A stretch of DNA of 64,000 bases from NCBI GenBank assembly GCA_964634815.1, contig CAZWMD010000001.1, forward strand, positions 155,441-219,440, given 5' to 3'. The notes beneath the pieces were generated by a model, which was given only the letters and a program-made list of their open reading frames with translations, was not told where the DNA came from and made no database searches. Positions 44,011 through 52,931 of this stretch are shown here, in pieces (the stretch's first letter is position 1; each line of letters starts with the position of its first letter). The DNA is from JALZVT01 sp964634815 (lineage in GTDB: Bacteria; Pseudomonadota; Gammaproteobacteria; Pseudomonadales; Azotimanducaceae). The translations under genes were made by a program, and so were the position numbers.

Positions 44011-44877
44011 ATGACGGAAGTTGCTGACAACGAAGCTTATGAAGAATTGGCCTATGAGGTAGATGGCCCTGCTGCGGTGATTACGCTAAATCGTCCTCGG
44101 GCCTTAAATGCGTTAACCAACACTATGCTTGGTGAGCTTAAGCATGCCTTTGCGGTGGCTGAGCAGGACCCGGCAGTAGTGGGGATTGTGCTGACCGGTG
44201 CTGGCCGCGGGTTCTGCGCCGGTATGGACATGAACAGCCTCTCGGCGCAATCAAAGGGTGATTCCTCTGTTGGTGAAATAGGCGGTGAAAAACGTCGCGT
44301 ACTCGACGCTGACCCGGGTGATAAATCCATGGGTGATAACTTCAAGGTGGCGTTCACCTACATTATGTCCATTCGCAAGCCGGTGATCGTTGGTGTTAAC
44401 GGGGCATGTGCCGGTTTAGGTATGTCGATTGCGCTGTTGGGTGATATGCGATTTGGTACCGAGCAATCGAAGTTTGTTACCGCCTTTGCTCAGCGCGGTT
44501 TGATTGCAGAGCATGGTCAGAGCTGGGTTTTACCGCGGCTGGTGGGCAGTTCCCGGGCGCTTGATCTACTGTGGAGTTCTCGCAAGGTTTTAGCCGATGA
44601 AGCGTTACGCATTGGTTTGATGGATCGAATAGTCGCTGCCGATGAACTGCTTGCTGAATGTAAGGGCTACATTCAGAACCTTGCGGACAATTGCTCACCA
44701 ACCTCTCTCATGATGATGAAGAAACAGGTTTACCGGCATCTAAACACCAACCTGCATGATGCCATGGTGGAGTCGAACCAATGGATGGCTGAATCTTTGA
44801 AGCGTGACGACTTCAAGGAAGGCGTTGAGTCCTTCCTTGAGCGCCGCGCGCCAGACTTCAAACGGATTGGCGAATAG
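44011..44877 (+). CDS. enoyl-CoA hydratase/isomerase (crotonase) family protein
   Basis: 288 residues with the crotonase fold: ALNALTNTML, oxyanion-hole segments GRGFCAGMDM and NGACAGLGMSIALLGDM. The two catalytic Glu positions of classical enoyl-CoA hydratase are replaced (around MSIALLGD and in TAFAQRGL), so it is probably not a simple hydratase; a different crotonase-type reaction is likely. A 50-residue insertion-like loop (NSLSAQSKGDSSVGEIGGE) follows the first oxyanion motif. It is one of three crotonases within 4 kb. Confidence 0.85.
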   Translation: MTEVADNEAYEELAYEVDGPAAVITLNRPRALNALTNTMLGELKHAFAVAEQDPAVVGIVLTGAGRGFCAGMDMNSLSAQSKGDSSVGEIGGEKRRVLDADPGDKSMGDNFKVAFTYIMSIRKPVIVGVNGACAGLGMSIALLGDMRFGTEQSKFVTAFAQRGLIAEHGQSWVLPRLVGSSRALDLLWSSRKVLADEALRIGLMDRIVAADELLAECKGYIQNLADNCSPTSLMMMKKQVYRHLNTNLHDAMVESNQWMAESLKRDDFKEGVESFLERRAPDFKRIGE

Positions 44878-44903
44878 ATTTTCACACTGGTTTTTGTAAA
44901 CGC

Positions 44904-45632
44904 TTAGTGCCGGTATTTGTCGCTGTTACGAAGCATCCAGGCAGCGCCGTGTACCTCATTGATTGCCGCGTTCTCTCCAAATATGCTTTCTTTTTGCGCT
45001 TTGAATACCGCTCGATTAGCCCCTAAAGGTGCCAGTTCTTCTGCACGTGTTTTGGCGACGTCGAGTAATGTTTCAAGGGATGCTGTTTGTTCAACTATGC
45101 CAGCAGCGAGCGCCTGTGGGCCTGCCCAGCGCCGCGCAAGCTGCACACTTTCGAAAAACACGTTAGCGGGTAATTTGTGCTTAAACAGTGCTAGTTCTGG
45201 TGGCGGGATTTGCATGCCAAGCTGCATTTCGTTGGCGCATATGAAACCGCGGTCTTCGCGCATAATGCGAACGTCATGGCACATGGCTGCCATAAAGCCG
45301 GCGCCAAAGCCGTGTCCATTGATAGCGGCGATAGTGGGCACACTGAGGGTGATGATGCGGCTCATCACGGTCATGAATTCTGCGCCAAAGACACTGCGAT
45401 CGCCTCCTGGATGATCATTTCCTTCTTTGGCTGCTGCGATCCAGTCCAGGTCGAGGCCGTTAGAAAAAAACTTCGGGCTTGAAGAGATGGTCACCAGTGC
45501 GGCAGGCCCTTCGGAAGACTCGATTTCATCAAGCGCTTCAGAGAAGGCCCGGACAAAGGTTGTATTCCAGCGATTCTCACCAGCGTTCATGGTGAGCGTG
45601 AAGATGTTTCCGTCGCGTTGCAGGTCAATCAA
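44904..45632 (-). CDS. enoyl-CoA isomerase-like crotonase
   Basis: 242 residues. Crotonase-fold blocks are SSPKFFSNGLDLDWI (first oxyanion segment) and NGHGFGAGFMAAMCHDVRIM. FICANEMQLGM contains a Glu at the position used by delta3,delta2-enoyl-CoA isomerases. It lacks the first hydratase Glu. A role in moving double bases of acyl chains during beta-oxidation is likely; substrate unknown. It is convergent with the first crotonase, 26 bp apart, and divergent from the RraA-fold gene. Confidence 0.82.
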   Translation of the reverse strand: MIDLQRDGNIFTLTMNAGENRWNTTFVRAFSEALDEIESSEGPAALVTISSSPKFFSNGLDLDWIAAAKEGNDHPGGDRSVFGAEFMTVMSRIITLSVPTIAAINGHGFGAGFMAAMCHDVRIMREDRGFICANEMQLGMQIPPPELALFKHKLPANVFFESVQLARRWAGPQALAAGIVEQTASLETLLDVAKTRAEELAPLGANRAVFKAQKESIFGENAAINEVHGAAWMLRNSDKYRH

Positions 45633-45783
45633 TGTGCTGTCTCTCGGTAATGTTGAGGTGCTTGGACAGATGGAAGGCTATTGAGTATTGGCTCCGCTAG
45701 ATAGTGGGTCCGCAACTTCGATGCCCCCTCCAGCTGCTTGAGCTATATTGAGCGATCGACATTCCAGCGTCCAGAGAAGCCAC

Positions 45784-46485
45784 ATGTTTGAACTCACAGC
45801 ATCCCTCATTGAAGACTTGCAGCAATTTGATACCCCCACGGTGTGCAACGCCCTGGAGATAGTGGCACCAAAGCGACGTGGTTATGGATTTACTACCAAA
45901 CCGTTGGTTTGCACGCGCCCAGAGCTGCCACCCATGGTAGGTATCGCTCGCACGGCGACAATTCGTGCCGCCCATCCAAGCGATCTAAAAGGTCCTGAGG
46001 CTCGACAGCTTTCTGATGCCTACTACGCCTACATCGATGAGGGGCCAAAACCCAGCATCATCGTGATTCAGGATCTGGATGATGAGCGCGGTTATGGCAG
46101 CTGGTGGGGTGAAGTAAACAGCAATATTCATAACGGTTTTGGTTGTTTGGGGGTAATAACAGACGGCAGTGTTCGTGATTTACCCGATATTGCTGAAGGG
46201 TTTCAGATGATGGCAGACAGGGTGGGTCCCTCGCATGCCTTTATACATATCGTAGATTACTCACGCCCGGTAACGGTTGCCGGAATGCGAGTATCACATG
46301 GCGATCTGCTGCATTCGGATCAGCATGGCGCTGTAGTGATTCCCCACGCGGTTGCTGATCAGATCAAAGAGGCGGCTCTCGATATTGCGCGCCGCGAGCA
46401 AGTGATCATTCGCGCGGCTCAGGCACCGGGTTTTAATATTGCCAAATTGCGCGAGGCTCAGGGCGAAGCGGCAGAAATTCACTAG
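45784..46485 (+). CDS. RraA-fold protein (aldolase/RNase-E-regulator family)
   Basis: 233 residues from ATG 45784 (AGAGAAG ahead); a TTG at 45748 is less likely. The RraA family core is visible as GCLGVITDGSVRDLPDI, the G-x-x-x-D-G-x-x-R-D pattern that binds divalent metal and pyruvate-type ligands, and the tail VIPHAVADQIKEAALDIARRE. In this longer branch the proteins act as HMG/CHA-type aldolases or decarboxylases rather than RNase E regulators. The rhomboid gene follows after 9 bp, so they are probably co-transcribed. Confidence 0.82.
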   Translation: MFELTASLIEDLQQFDTPTVCNALEIVAPKRRGYGFTTKPLVCTRPELPPMVGIARTATIRAAHPSDLKGPEARQLSDAYYAYIDEGPKPSIIVIQDLDDERGYGSWWGEVNSNIHNGFGCLGVITDGSVRDLPDIAEGFQMMADRVGPSHAFIHIVDYSRPVTVAGMRVSHGDLLHSDQHGAVVIPHAVADQIKEAALDIARREQVIIRAAQAPGFNIAKLREAQGEAAEIH

Positions 46486-46494
46486 GCAAGTAGA

Positions 46495-47046
46495 ATGTTT
46501 CGCCGTAACACAGCACTGTTGCTTGGAATTGTGGCCGCCATATGGGCCGTGTCGATCTGTGGGTTTGTGTTTGATTCAATTGTTCAAACCCTGGCACTTG
46601 TACCCAGAACCTTTAGCCATTTGCCGGGCATTGTGGGGATGCCCTTTCTGCATCAGGGTTTTTTTCATCTGCTGGCGAATACCTTGCCGCTGTTAGTGTT
46701 TGGTGCGCTGCTGCTGACGCGCGGTGCAGACTACTTCATTCGGGGCCTTGTGCTGGTCACCTTGGTTGGTGGCGTTCTCTTATGGTTGTTTGGTCGCAGT
46801 GCTGCCCACATCGGAGCAAGCGGGGTAGTTTTTGGTTTGTTTGGGCTGTTGGTCGCCAGGGCATTGTTTACCCGTAGTGTGGAATCGGTAGTGATCGCCG
46901 TTGTCGTCATGCTTGGCTATGGTGGCTTGATTTGGGGGGTATTACCGACCGATGCAACGGTATCCTGGGATGGTCATCTGGCCGGACTCGTTGCGGGTGT
47001 TGCTTCTGCGAGACTCCTGAAAGACGTTGAGTCGCGCCCGACCTGA
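46495..47046 (+). CDS. rhomboid-family intramembrane serine protease
   Basis: 183 residues with six hydrophobic helices. The active-site set is complete: Asn62 in LLANTLPLL, Ser109 in HIGASGVVFG and His161 in WDGHLAGLVAG, the catalytic dyad of rhomboids. It is short, lacking extra N- or C-terminal domains. It would cleave membrane helices near the outer leaflet. It follows the RraA-fold gene closely. Confidence 0.9.
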   Translation: MFRRNTALLLGIVAAIWAVSICGFVFDSIVQTLALVPRTFSHLPGIVGMPFLHQGFFHLLANTLPLLVFGALLLTRGADYFIRGLVLVTLVGGVLLWLFGRSAAHIGASGVVFGLFGLLVARALFTRSVESVVIAVVVMLGYGGLIWGVLPTDATVSWDGHLAGLVAGVASARLLKDVESRPT

Positions 47047-47134
47047 CCCCGGCCAATCACTTGATGTTGTCCTGCGGATCGGTGCAGACTAAAAACAAAT
47101 GCAAACTTAAAAGAAACAGGGCGAGTAGATCATC

Positions 47135-48156
47135 ATGAATGAAGTAGCTGAGACACAAAAAGAGAAACAAACTGAACAGCTGGTAACCATAGACGTAAGC
47201 CCGGATGGCNNNNNNNNNNNNNNNNNNNNNNNNNNNNNNNNNNNNNNNNNNNNNNNNNNNNNNNNNNNNNNNNNNNNNNNNNNNNNNNNNNNNNNNNNNN
47301 NNNNNNNNNACAAAAAGAGAAACAAACTGAACAGCTGGTAACCATAGACGTAAGCCCGGATGGCATTGCGGATGTTCGTTTGAATCGTCCGGAGAAATAC
47401 AACGCGCTGAGCCAAGAAATGTTCACTGCTGTAGTGAAGGCTGGTGAAGATCTGGCAACTCGTACAGATGTCAGGGTAGTGGTTCTGTCAGGTAATGGCC
47501 CTGGATTTTGCGCCGGCCTCGACATGGGCAACTTTGCCAAGATGAACAGCAGTTCCGATTCCAAGCCTTCGGAGTCGCTGGTTAGCAAACGCGACGACGA
47601 TGAGTTACCCGGCAATCGCGCACAGCTTCCAGGCCTGGTTTGGAAACGTCTGCCTGTGCCGGTGATTGCCGCGATTCATGGTGTTGCTTTTGGTGGTGGG
47701 TGCCAAATTGCGCTGGGTGCTGATATTCGCGTTATCGCACCTGAAGCAAAAATGTCGGTTATGGAAATCAAGTGGGGTCTCATCCCTGATATGAGCCTCA
47801 CTCAGACATTGCGAGATCTGGTTCCGCTTGATGTGGCGAAAGAGCTTACTTTCACCGGCCGAATTCTCTCTGGCACCGAGGCAAAAGAAATTGGTTTGGC
47901 AACCCGCATTGCTGAAGACCCTCTGGCTGTTGCCATGGAACTTGCTGGAGAAATTGCGGGCAAGTCACCCGATGCAATTCGGGCAGGCAAAGAGCTATTC
48001 GAACAAACCTGGCACGCTGATGAGCGCACAGGCCTTGAGCTTGAAGAAAAACTGCAGCTCGGTCTGATTGGTTCTGCCAATCAGAAAGAGGCAATTATGG
48101 CCAACTTTGAGAAACGCGCTCCGCAATTTGCTGATCCAAAGGCCAAAACCAGCTAG
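47135..48156 (+). CDS. enoyl-CoA hydratase family protein, interrupted by an assembly gap
   Basis: ATG at 47135. The frame meets a run of N at 47210-47309, after which an exact copy of the preceding 55 bp resumes. Removing the Ns and one copy gives a continuous 288-residue protein: MNEVAETQKEKQTEQLVTID, then SPDGIADVRLNRPEKYNALSQ. Crotonase motifs: NGPGFCAGLDMGN, GVAFGGGCQIALGADIRV and SVMEIKWGLIPD, the last with a Glu at the second catalytic position. Without correction the frame is broken (155 bp inserted, not a multiple of three). Probably a beta-oxidation-type enzyme. Confidence 0.82.
47155..47209 (+). repeat. 55-bp sequence duplicated across the N gap, copy 1
   Basis: Identical to 47310-47364. 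It sits directly before the run of N and encodes residues 8-25 of the enoyl-CoA hydratase. Most likely two contig ends that overlap but were not merged. Confidence 0.9.
47210..47309. other. scaffold gap, exactly 100 N
   Basis: A run of 100 unknown bases, a common fixed gap size. Because the flanks are an exact 55-bp duplicate, the true gap is probably zero or negative. Confidence 0.95.
47310..47364 (+). repeat. 55-bp sequence duplicated across the N gap, copy 2
   Basis: Same 55 bp as 47155-47209, restarting directly after the run of N and continuing into the rest of the crotonase gene. Confidence 0.9.
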
Positions 48157-48159
48157 CGA

Positions 48160-50559
48160 CTATTGGGTCTGCAGATCGGCGAGTTTAACTTTCAGATCGC
48201 GTAGTTTGTTGATCAATCGGGGAGCGCCGGGATCACCGGCTAGTAAGCGATTTAGTGATTCTTGCGCAGCTTGATACTGAGTGATGGCATCGATGTGACG
48301 ATTTGCTACATGCAGTGCATCTCCCAGATTTGTTCTGCCGACGGCGACGGTGCGCGCCGCACTGGCATCCCCAGGATCTATATTTGCAAGTCGCAGATAC
48401 ACATCCAGTGCGGCTTCAAAGTTAGCTATAGCGCTCCCAAGATCGCCGCGCTTGAGTTGCACCTTTGCCAGTTGTTCGATTGCAATGCCTGCGTCTCTTT
48501 GAATATTCAAATGCTCGGGATGTTCCTCAGCAAGCTTTGCGCGAATAGCGTTGGAATGTTCAAAGTGGAGTTGGGCTGCTTCCAGTTTGTCGACAACCAA
48601 ATCCATGGTGCCCGCTCTTTCCAACGCAACGGAATAACTGCGCAGCAGCTCTCGATCTGTTGAGGTTGAGGCTGTGTTTGCCAGTAGCTCGACAGCCTGG
48701 TCGTACATTTCAGACGCTTCCTGCTTATTGCCCAGATTGACAAAATTAGGATGTCCGGCGCGATCACCGAGATTTATCAGGTTGTATGCCAGATCAATCC
48801 GGGCCCGCTCATCTTCTGGTGATGCTTCAAAAAGACCTTGCAGAATATCTTTTGAGCGACGCATTAGTTGTATCGCCTCTTGCAGGTCGCCCTGCCAGGC
48901 CAACAGTTCACCTTTGCGCCGATAGATTTGAGCGCGAGCTCGGGTCATTGACGGTGTCTCGTTGACTATCTGCTCGGCGATATCCTGAGCTCTTCCATAG
49001 TTTTCTAGAGCCTTGGCAGATTCACCCAGGTTTGCGCTTGAAGGTCTACCCTGTACGTCAGCAACTCGGCGATAAGCAAGCGACAGATCAGCTAATAGAT
49101 CCTCATCGCTGATGTCGTCGCTGACCAGTTTGTCCAGATAGTGCTGTGCTTCCTCAGCAATAAGAATTCGCGTTGGGGTTGAACCTGGAAGCTCAACAAC
49201 ACTGTCGTAAATATCTTCAAGCACGACTCGCGCAAACTGGTGTAGATCGGTAAATCTTTCATTGGCAATTCTCGCTTGCCAGAGTGCCGCGCTTAAACCA
49301 ATCGACAGAGCCGCTACGGTTGCGCCGACTACCGAGAACGCCAGGCGATTTGTTCGGATCAGCGCCCAGGTTCGGTAGGCGAGTGAGTCTCCTCGTGCGT
49401 TTACCGGTAGCCGTTTGCGATGATTTGTCAGATCCTCGGCGAAAGCTTCAACTGTGACATAGCGGCGTTCTGGTTCGGTGTGAGTTGCCTTTGCCAGTAC
49501 GGTATCCAGGTCTCCCTGAAAGCGCTTGCGAATTTTTGCGGGGGTTGTTTTTCGCGCTGCCGCAATTGCTGCGAGTTCGGATTTGCCGTGCAGTCCACTT
49601 AATAGACTGCTTGCGCGCCAGGTCCGGGTTCTCTGAAAGGCACTTACGACAGCCCTGGGGGAGGCAAAGTCGACATCGTAGGGCCTTTTGCCAGTTAACA
49701 GGAGTGTCGCCAGTATGCCCAATGAATAGGTATCGCTGGCGGTGGAGACCTTACCTTCGAGTAGCTGTTCCGGGCTTGCAAAATCGGGAGTGAGCGCCTG
49801 ACTGCCGAAGTAGGTTGTTGCGCCGTGTTGGCCTTTGAGCCCTCCTTCCTCACCTACCAGCTTGGCGATACCAAAATCCACAAGCTTGGGAATGCCATCT
49901 GGCGTGATCAAGACGTTTGAGGGCTTTATGTCGCGGTGAACCACCAGGTTTTGGTGGGCGTGCTGCAGTGCATGGCCAACCTCGGCCAAGAGCTTCAACC
50001 GCTCGTTTATCGTTAGCTTTTGGGTATCGCAAAAATCATCAATGCGTTCCCCATCAACAAGCTCCATCGCAAGATAGGGTGTCCCGTCATTAGTAGTACC
50101 ACCATCGATCAGACCCGCAATGTAGGGATGCCGTAGACGAGCCAGGATGTCCCGTTCCAGATTAAAGCGGAGTCTGAGTTCCGGGGTCAGGATCTGGGCA
50201 TGCAGCACTTTGATTGCGACCTGCTGCTCGTTGTGCTGATCCGTTCGCCGGGCCCGAAATACGGCACCCATGCCGCCACTGCCAATCTGTTCGAGCACAG
50301 TGAATTTGTCGATGATATCGCCGGCTTTGATGCTCTCGGATTTGGCCTGCAGCAGACTTAGCGGGTCGCGGCTTGTGGTTAGGTTGGCCTTCGAATCCTC
50401 ATCGGCTGCGATGCGCTCGAGCATGGATTTGATGTCGCGTTGCAAGTCCTGGTCGCCCGCACAAAGTTCTTCAAGCAGTTGTGCTCTTGTATCGATGGGT
50501 TGGTCCAATACCTTGTCGCAGATATCGAGAATTTTCTTTTGGTGAGCCCGGTCTTTCAC
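48160..50559 (-). CDS. Ser/Thr protein kinase with membrane anchor and TPR-type C-terminus
   Basis: 799 residues from GTG 50559; a longer frame to 50838 would lie antisense to the DUF1272 gene and is rejected. The kinase domain (85-350) is complete: glycine loop IGSGGMGAVF, Lys117 in VAIKVLH, HRDIKPSN with Asp210, DFGIAKL (228-230) and the activation loop. An N-terminal ~80-residue helical segment (LEELCAGDQDLQRDIKSML) precedes it. A membrane span lies at about 406-427. The rest is a series of helical repeats, TPR-like (AQIYRRKGELLAWQGDLQEA, AKVQLKRGDLGSAIANFEAA). It is a PknB-style receptor-like kinase with its sensor outside the cytoplasm. Confidence 0.88.
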   Translation of the reverse strand: MKDRAHQKKILDICDKVLDQPIDTRAQLLEELCAGDQDLQRDIKSMLERIAADEDSKANLTTSRDPLSLLQAKSESIKAGDIIDKFTVLEQIGSGGMGAVFRARRTDQHNEQQVAIKVLHAQILTPELRLRFNLERDILARLRHPYIAGLIDGGTTNDGTPYLAMELVDGERIDDFCDTQKLTINERLKLLAEVGHALQHAHQNLVVHRDIKPSNVLITPDGIPKLVDFGIAKLVGEEGGLKGQHGATTYFGSQALTPDFASPEQLLEGKVSTASDTYSLGILATLLLTGKRPYDVDFASPRAVVSAFQRTRTWRASSLLSGLHGKSELAAIAAARKTTPAKIRKRFQGDLDTVLAKATHTEPERRYVTVEAFAEDLTNHRKRLPVNARGDSLAYRTWALIRTNRLAFSVVGATVAALSIGLSAALWQARIANERFTDLHQFARVVLEDIYDSVVELPGSTPTRILIAEEAQHYLDKLVSDDISDEDLLADLSLAYRRVADVQGRPSSANLGESAKALENYGRAQDIAEQIVNETPSMTRARAQIYRRKGELLAWQGDLQEAIQLMRRSKDILQGLFEASPEDERARIDLAYNLINLGDRAGHPNFVNLGNKQEASEMYDQAVELLANTASTSTDRELLRSYSVALERAGTMDLVVDKLEAAQLHFEHSNAIRAKLAEEHPEHLNIQRDAGIAIEQLAKVQLKRGDLGSAIANFEAALDVYLRLANIDPGDASAARTVAVGRTNLGDALHVANRHIDAITQYQAAQESLNRLLAGDPGAPRLINKLRDLKVKLADLQTQ

Positions 50560-50663
50560 ATTGATTGGTCGTCTTTGGGGACTGGGAGCGTTTGCTTGGC
50601 TGTAGTATTTTGGCTGGAGCGATTTTACCCTAGAAATTGCGCCAAGCTTGTTAAGGAGGTGCC

Positions 50664-50903
50664 ATGCTCGAATTACGACCTGGTTGCGAATGCTGTGACT
50701 GTGATCTGCCACCCGACGCTGACAATGCCATGATCTGCACCTTCGAATGCACGTTTTGCAGCGGTTGCGTTGAACGTGTGCTCCAGGGCGTTTGCCCGAA
50801 CTGTGGCGGTAACTTTGTGCCTCGACCGATCCGACCACAAAGCCTGTTAGAAAAATTTCCCACCTCTACCCAGAGAGTGCACAACCCCAAACTAACGGCT
50901 TAA
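50664..50903 (+). CDS. DUF1272 small cysteine-rich protein
   Basis: 79 residues with a strong AAGGAGG ribosome site. Zinc-binding pattern: RPGCECCDCDLPPDADNAMI, then CTFECTFCSGCVERV and GVCPNCGGNFVPRP, eleven Cys residues in all. DUF1272 proteins are small probable zinc-ribbon proteins of unknown role. Divergent from the kinase gene, 104 bp apart. Confidence 0.9.
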   Translation: MLELRPGCECCDCDLPPDADNAMICTFECTFCSGCVERVLQGVCPNCGGNFVPRPIRPQSLLEKFPTSTQRVHNPKLTA

Positions 50904-51065
50904 CACTAGTTATGGTCCGCAATTGTCCAATCCAGGGCCGGCAGTTGCATCACATTGCCCCCACTTAAATGGCAATTAACCGAACAATACGTACATAAGT
51001 GCTTACAGCCTTCCTGCCGGGAATAAGTAGACTAGTTTTTTGCCAATTAAAGAGCGCTTATTCCC

Positions 51066-51344
51066 GTGACAGACCAACTGATAGATTCCTTGCTAGATCG
51101 CCTGACCCAAGAACAGTGCGAAGAGATGCAAGCCATCGTGGAAACCTACGGGCAACCCTTTGAACAAACGGTTGATGCGATTCGGGGCGCGAGTCCCGAG
51201 GTTCTGCAGGCGCTAACGGTCACTATGAAGCTGCCAGGGCTTTTGAAAGGTGAATCGGTTTCGGACGAAGTGCAGGAGATGATGCCTGTCGGCTTCACAG
51301 AGATGCTTTGGCGCAGCCGCCACAGCACCAAGAAAACCGCCTGA
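51066..51344 (+). CDS. small acidic protein of unknown function
   Basis: 92 residues from GTG 51066. Mostly helical by pattern (SLLDRLTQEQCEEMQAIVET), with no signal peptide, no known domain and a basic end (RSRHSTKKTA). No family is recognised. An upstream AAAGAG is a weak ribosome site at long spacing. It lies 70 bp ahead of the ProA-like gene on the same strand. Possible but unproven gene. Confidence 0.45.
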   Translation: MTDQLIDSLLDRLTQEQCEEMQAIVETYGQPFEQTVDAIRGASPEVLQALTVTMKLPGLLKGESVSDEVQEMMPVGFTEMLWRSRHSTKKTA

Positions 51345-51414
51345 ACTAATTCAGTGATCTCCCCTTGAGCTAATCGAGGCATAATCGCGGGTGCTTAATT
51401 AATGCGGCCGCTCA

Positions 51415-52914
51415 ATGACCTCTGCTTCTGAACCCCTATCCCAGCTCACTACCGGCATGCCGGTTGTTTCGCCCAATGGCGAAGTCTTCCGGGTTGATGA
51501 ACAGCTTGCGGCAAGCTTTGAACCCGGTGACGCACTGGTTGCCAATGCCTTTGCGGGTTTGCTGCGTATTCCTGGTGCCATAACCGCAACCGTTGATGCG
51601 GCCATGACGGAATGTGCGCATGCCTTCTCCCGGATGAACCAGGTCACCGATGAACAGATTGTGGGCTTTTTCCGCACAGCAGCGGCGAATCTTGCCGATA
51701 CAGGTGTTTGGGACGATATCGTTGAAACCAACGCTCAGGATGTTGAACGGGCCCGATCACTGGGTCGCTCCATCACCCGCTTGCAGGTTTCGAAGGCCAT
51801 GCAGGAGGCGATGATCGTCGGACTTAATGGCTGGGCCGATCTGCCCTCGAGTCGAGACGCCATATTTGAAACAGTACAACACGCTGACTTCCGAATAGAT
51901 CTGGTTGGTGCTGCCCTTGGACCCGTGGGTTTTGTGTTCGAAGGGCGGCCTAATGTGTTGGCTGATGCCTGTGGCGTTTTGCGTGGTGGCAACACCGTTA
52001 TTTTTCGGATCGGCCGCGACGCCTTACAAACGGCTCAAACAATTATGCAGCGAGCTATAACGCCTGCACTCGAATCGAATGGCTTACCCGCGGGGGCTGT
52101 GGTCCTGGTAGATAGCGCGGAGCACGCAGCGGGCTGGTCACTGTTTCTTGACCAGCGACTGGCCCTGGCTGTAGCGCGAGGTTCTGGCTGGGCGGTAGAT
52201 CTGCTGGGTTCGTTGGCGCAAAGCGTTGGCACGCCCGTGAGTTTGCACGGCACAGGTGGTGGTTGGCTGGTTGCCGGCGATAGTGCAAAGCCTGATGAGT
52301 TTGGCGCAGCGGTTCTGCGCTCTCTTGATCGCAAAGTGTGCAACACCATGAATGTCTGTGTGCTACCCGCATCCCGGGCAAATGAACTCGCGCCGGTGTT
52401 ATTAAGAGCACTGGATAGCGCTGCACAGCAGCGGGGTGCGCCCTATAAGCTGCATGTCACACCCACAGCACAGGCCTGTGTGCCGGCCTCGCTGTTTGAT
52501 ACTGAGGTAGAGGTGATTCGTGCTGAAGGCCCGGTTAAAGAACCTCAGGCTGAACCCCTGGATACGGCACGACTTGGTGAGGAGTGGGAGTGGGAAGATT
52601 CTCCTGAAATCACCCTTACTGTCTGTGAAGACACAGCCGCCGCGGTAGACGCGTTTAACCAATATAGCCCGCGTTTGGTTGCGACCCTGATTGCGGCAGA
52701 CTCGTCGGAGCAGCAGCAGTTTTTTGCGGCCATTGATGCTCCCTTTGTGGGCGATGACCATACTCGTTGGGTTGATGGACAGTTTGCGCTCAACAAACCC
52801 GAATTGGGCTTATCGAACTGGGCTAATGGGCGGTTGTTTGGCCGCGGCGCAGTGCTTACTGGCGATGGTGTGTTCACCATACGCACCCGATATACAAAAA
52901 CGCCTGCCGTTTAG
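51415..52914 (+). CDS. ProA-like aldehyde dehydrogenase with N-terminal extension
   Basis: 499 residues, about 80 longer than glutamate-5-semialdehyde dehydrogenase (ProA), the extra part being N-terminal. The ProA core is clear: GPVGFVFEGRPNVLADACGV, LRGGNTVIFRIGRDA, KVCNTMNVCVLP with a Cys at the active position, and a C-terminal NWANGRLFGRGAVLTGDG block. It should be an NADP-dependent dehydrogenase acting on a gamma-phosphate or other aldehyde. No proB (glutamate kinase) is adjacent, and ProA proper is expected elsewhere; this is probably a paralogue with a different substrate. Confidence 0.78.
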   Translation: MTSASEPLSQLTTGMPVVSPNGEVFRVDEQLAASFEPGDALVANAFAGLLRIPGAITATVDAAMTECAHAFSRMNQVTDEQIVGFFRTAAANLADTGVWDDIVETNAQDVERARSLGRSITRLQVSKAMQEAMIVGLNGWADLPSSRDAIFETVQHADFRIDLVGAALGPVGFVFEGRPNVLADACGVLRGGNTVIFRIGRDALQTAQTIMQRAITPALESNGLPAGAVVLVDSAEHAAGWSLFLDQRLALAVARGSGWAVDLLGSLAQSVGTPVSLHGTGGGWLVAGDSAKPDEFGAAVLRSLDRKVCNTMNVCVLPASRANELAPVLLRALDSAAQQRGAPYKLHVTPTAQACVPASLFDTEVEVIRAEGPVKEPQAEPLDTARLGEEWEWEDSPEITLTVCEDTAAAVDAFNQYSPRLVATLIAADSSEQQQFFAAIDAPFVGDDHTRWVDGQFALNKPELGLSNWANGRLFGRGAVLTGDGVFTIRTRYTKTPAV

Positions 52915-52931
52915 AGGATGACTGCGGCGAG

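Noticed and set aside
48160..50838. 892-residue reading of the kinase
   Set aside because: Its first 93 codons are unconserved, and most lie antisense to the DUF1272 gene.
51403..51410. GCGGCCGC (NotI) site just before the ProA-like gene
   Set aside because: An eight-base site can occur by chance in GC-moderate DNA; no vector sequence surrounds it.
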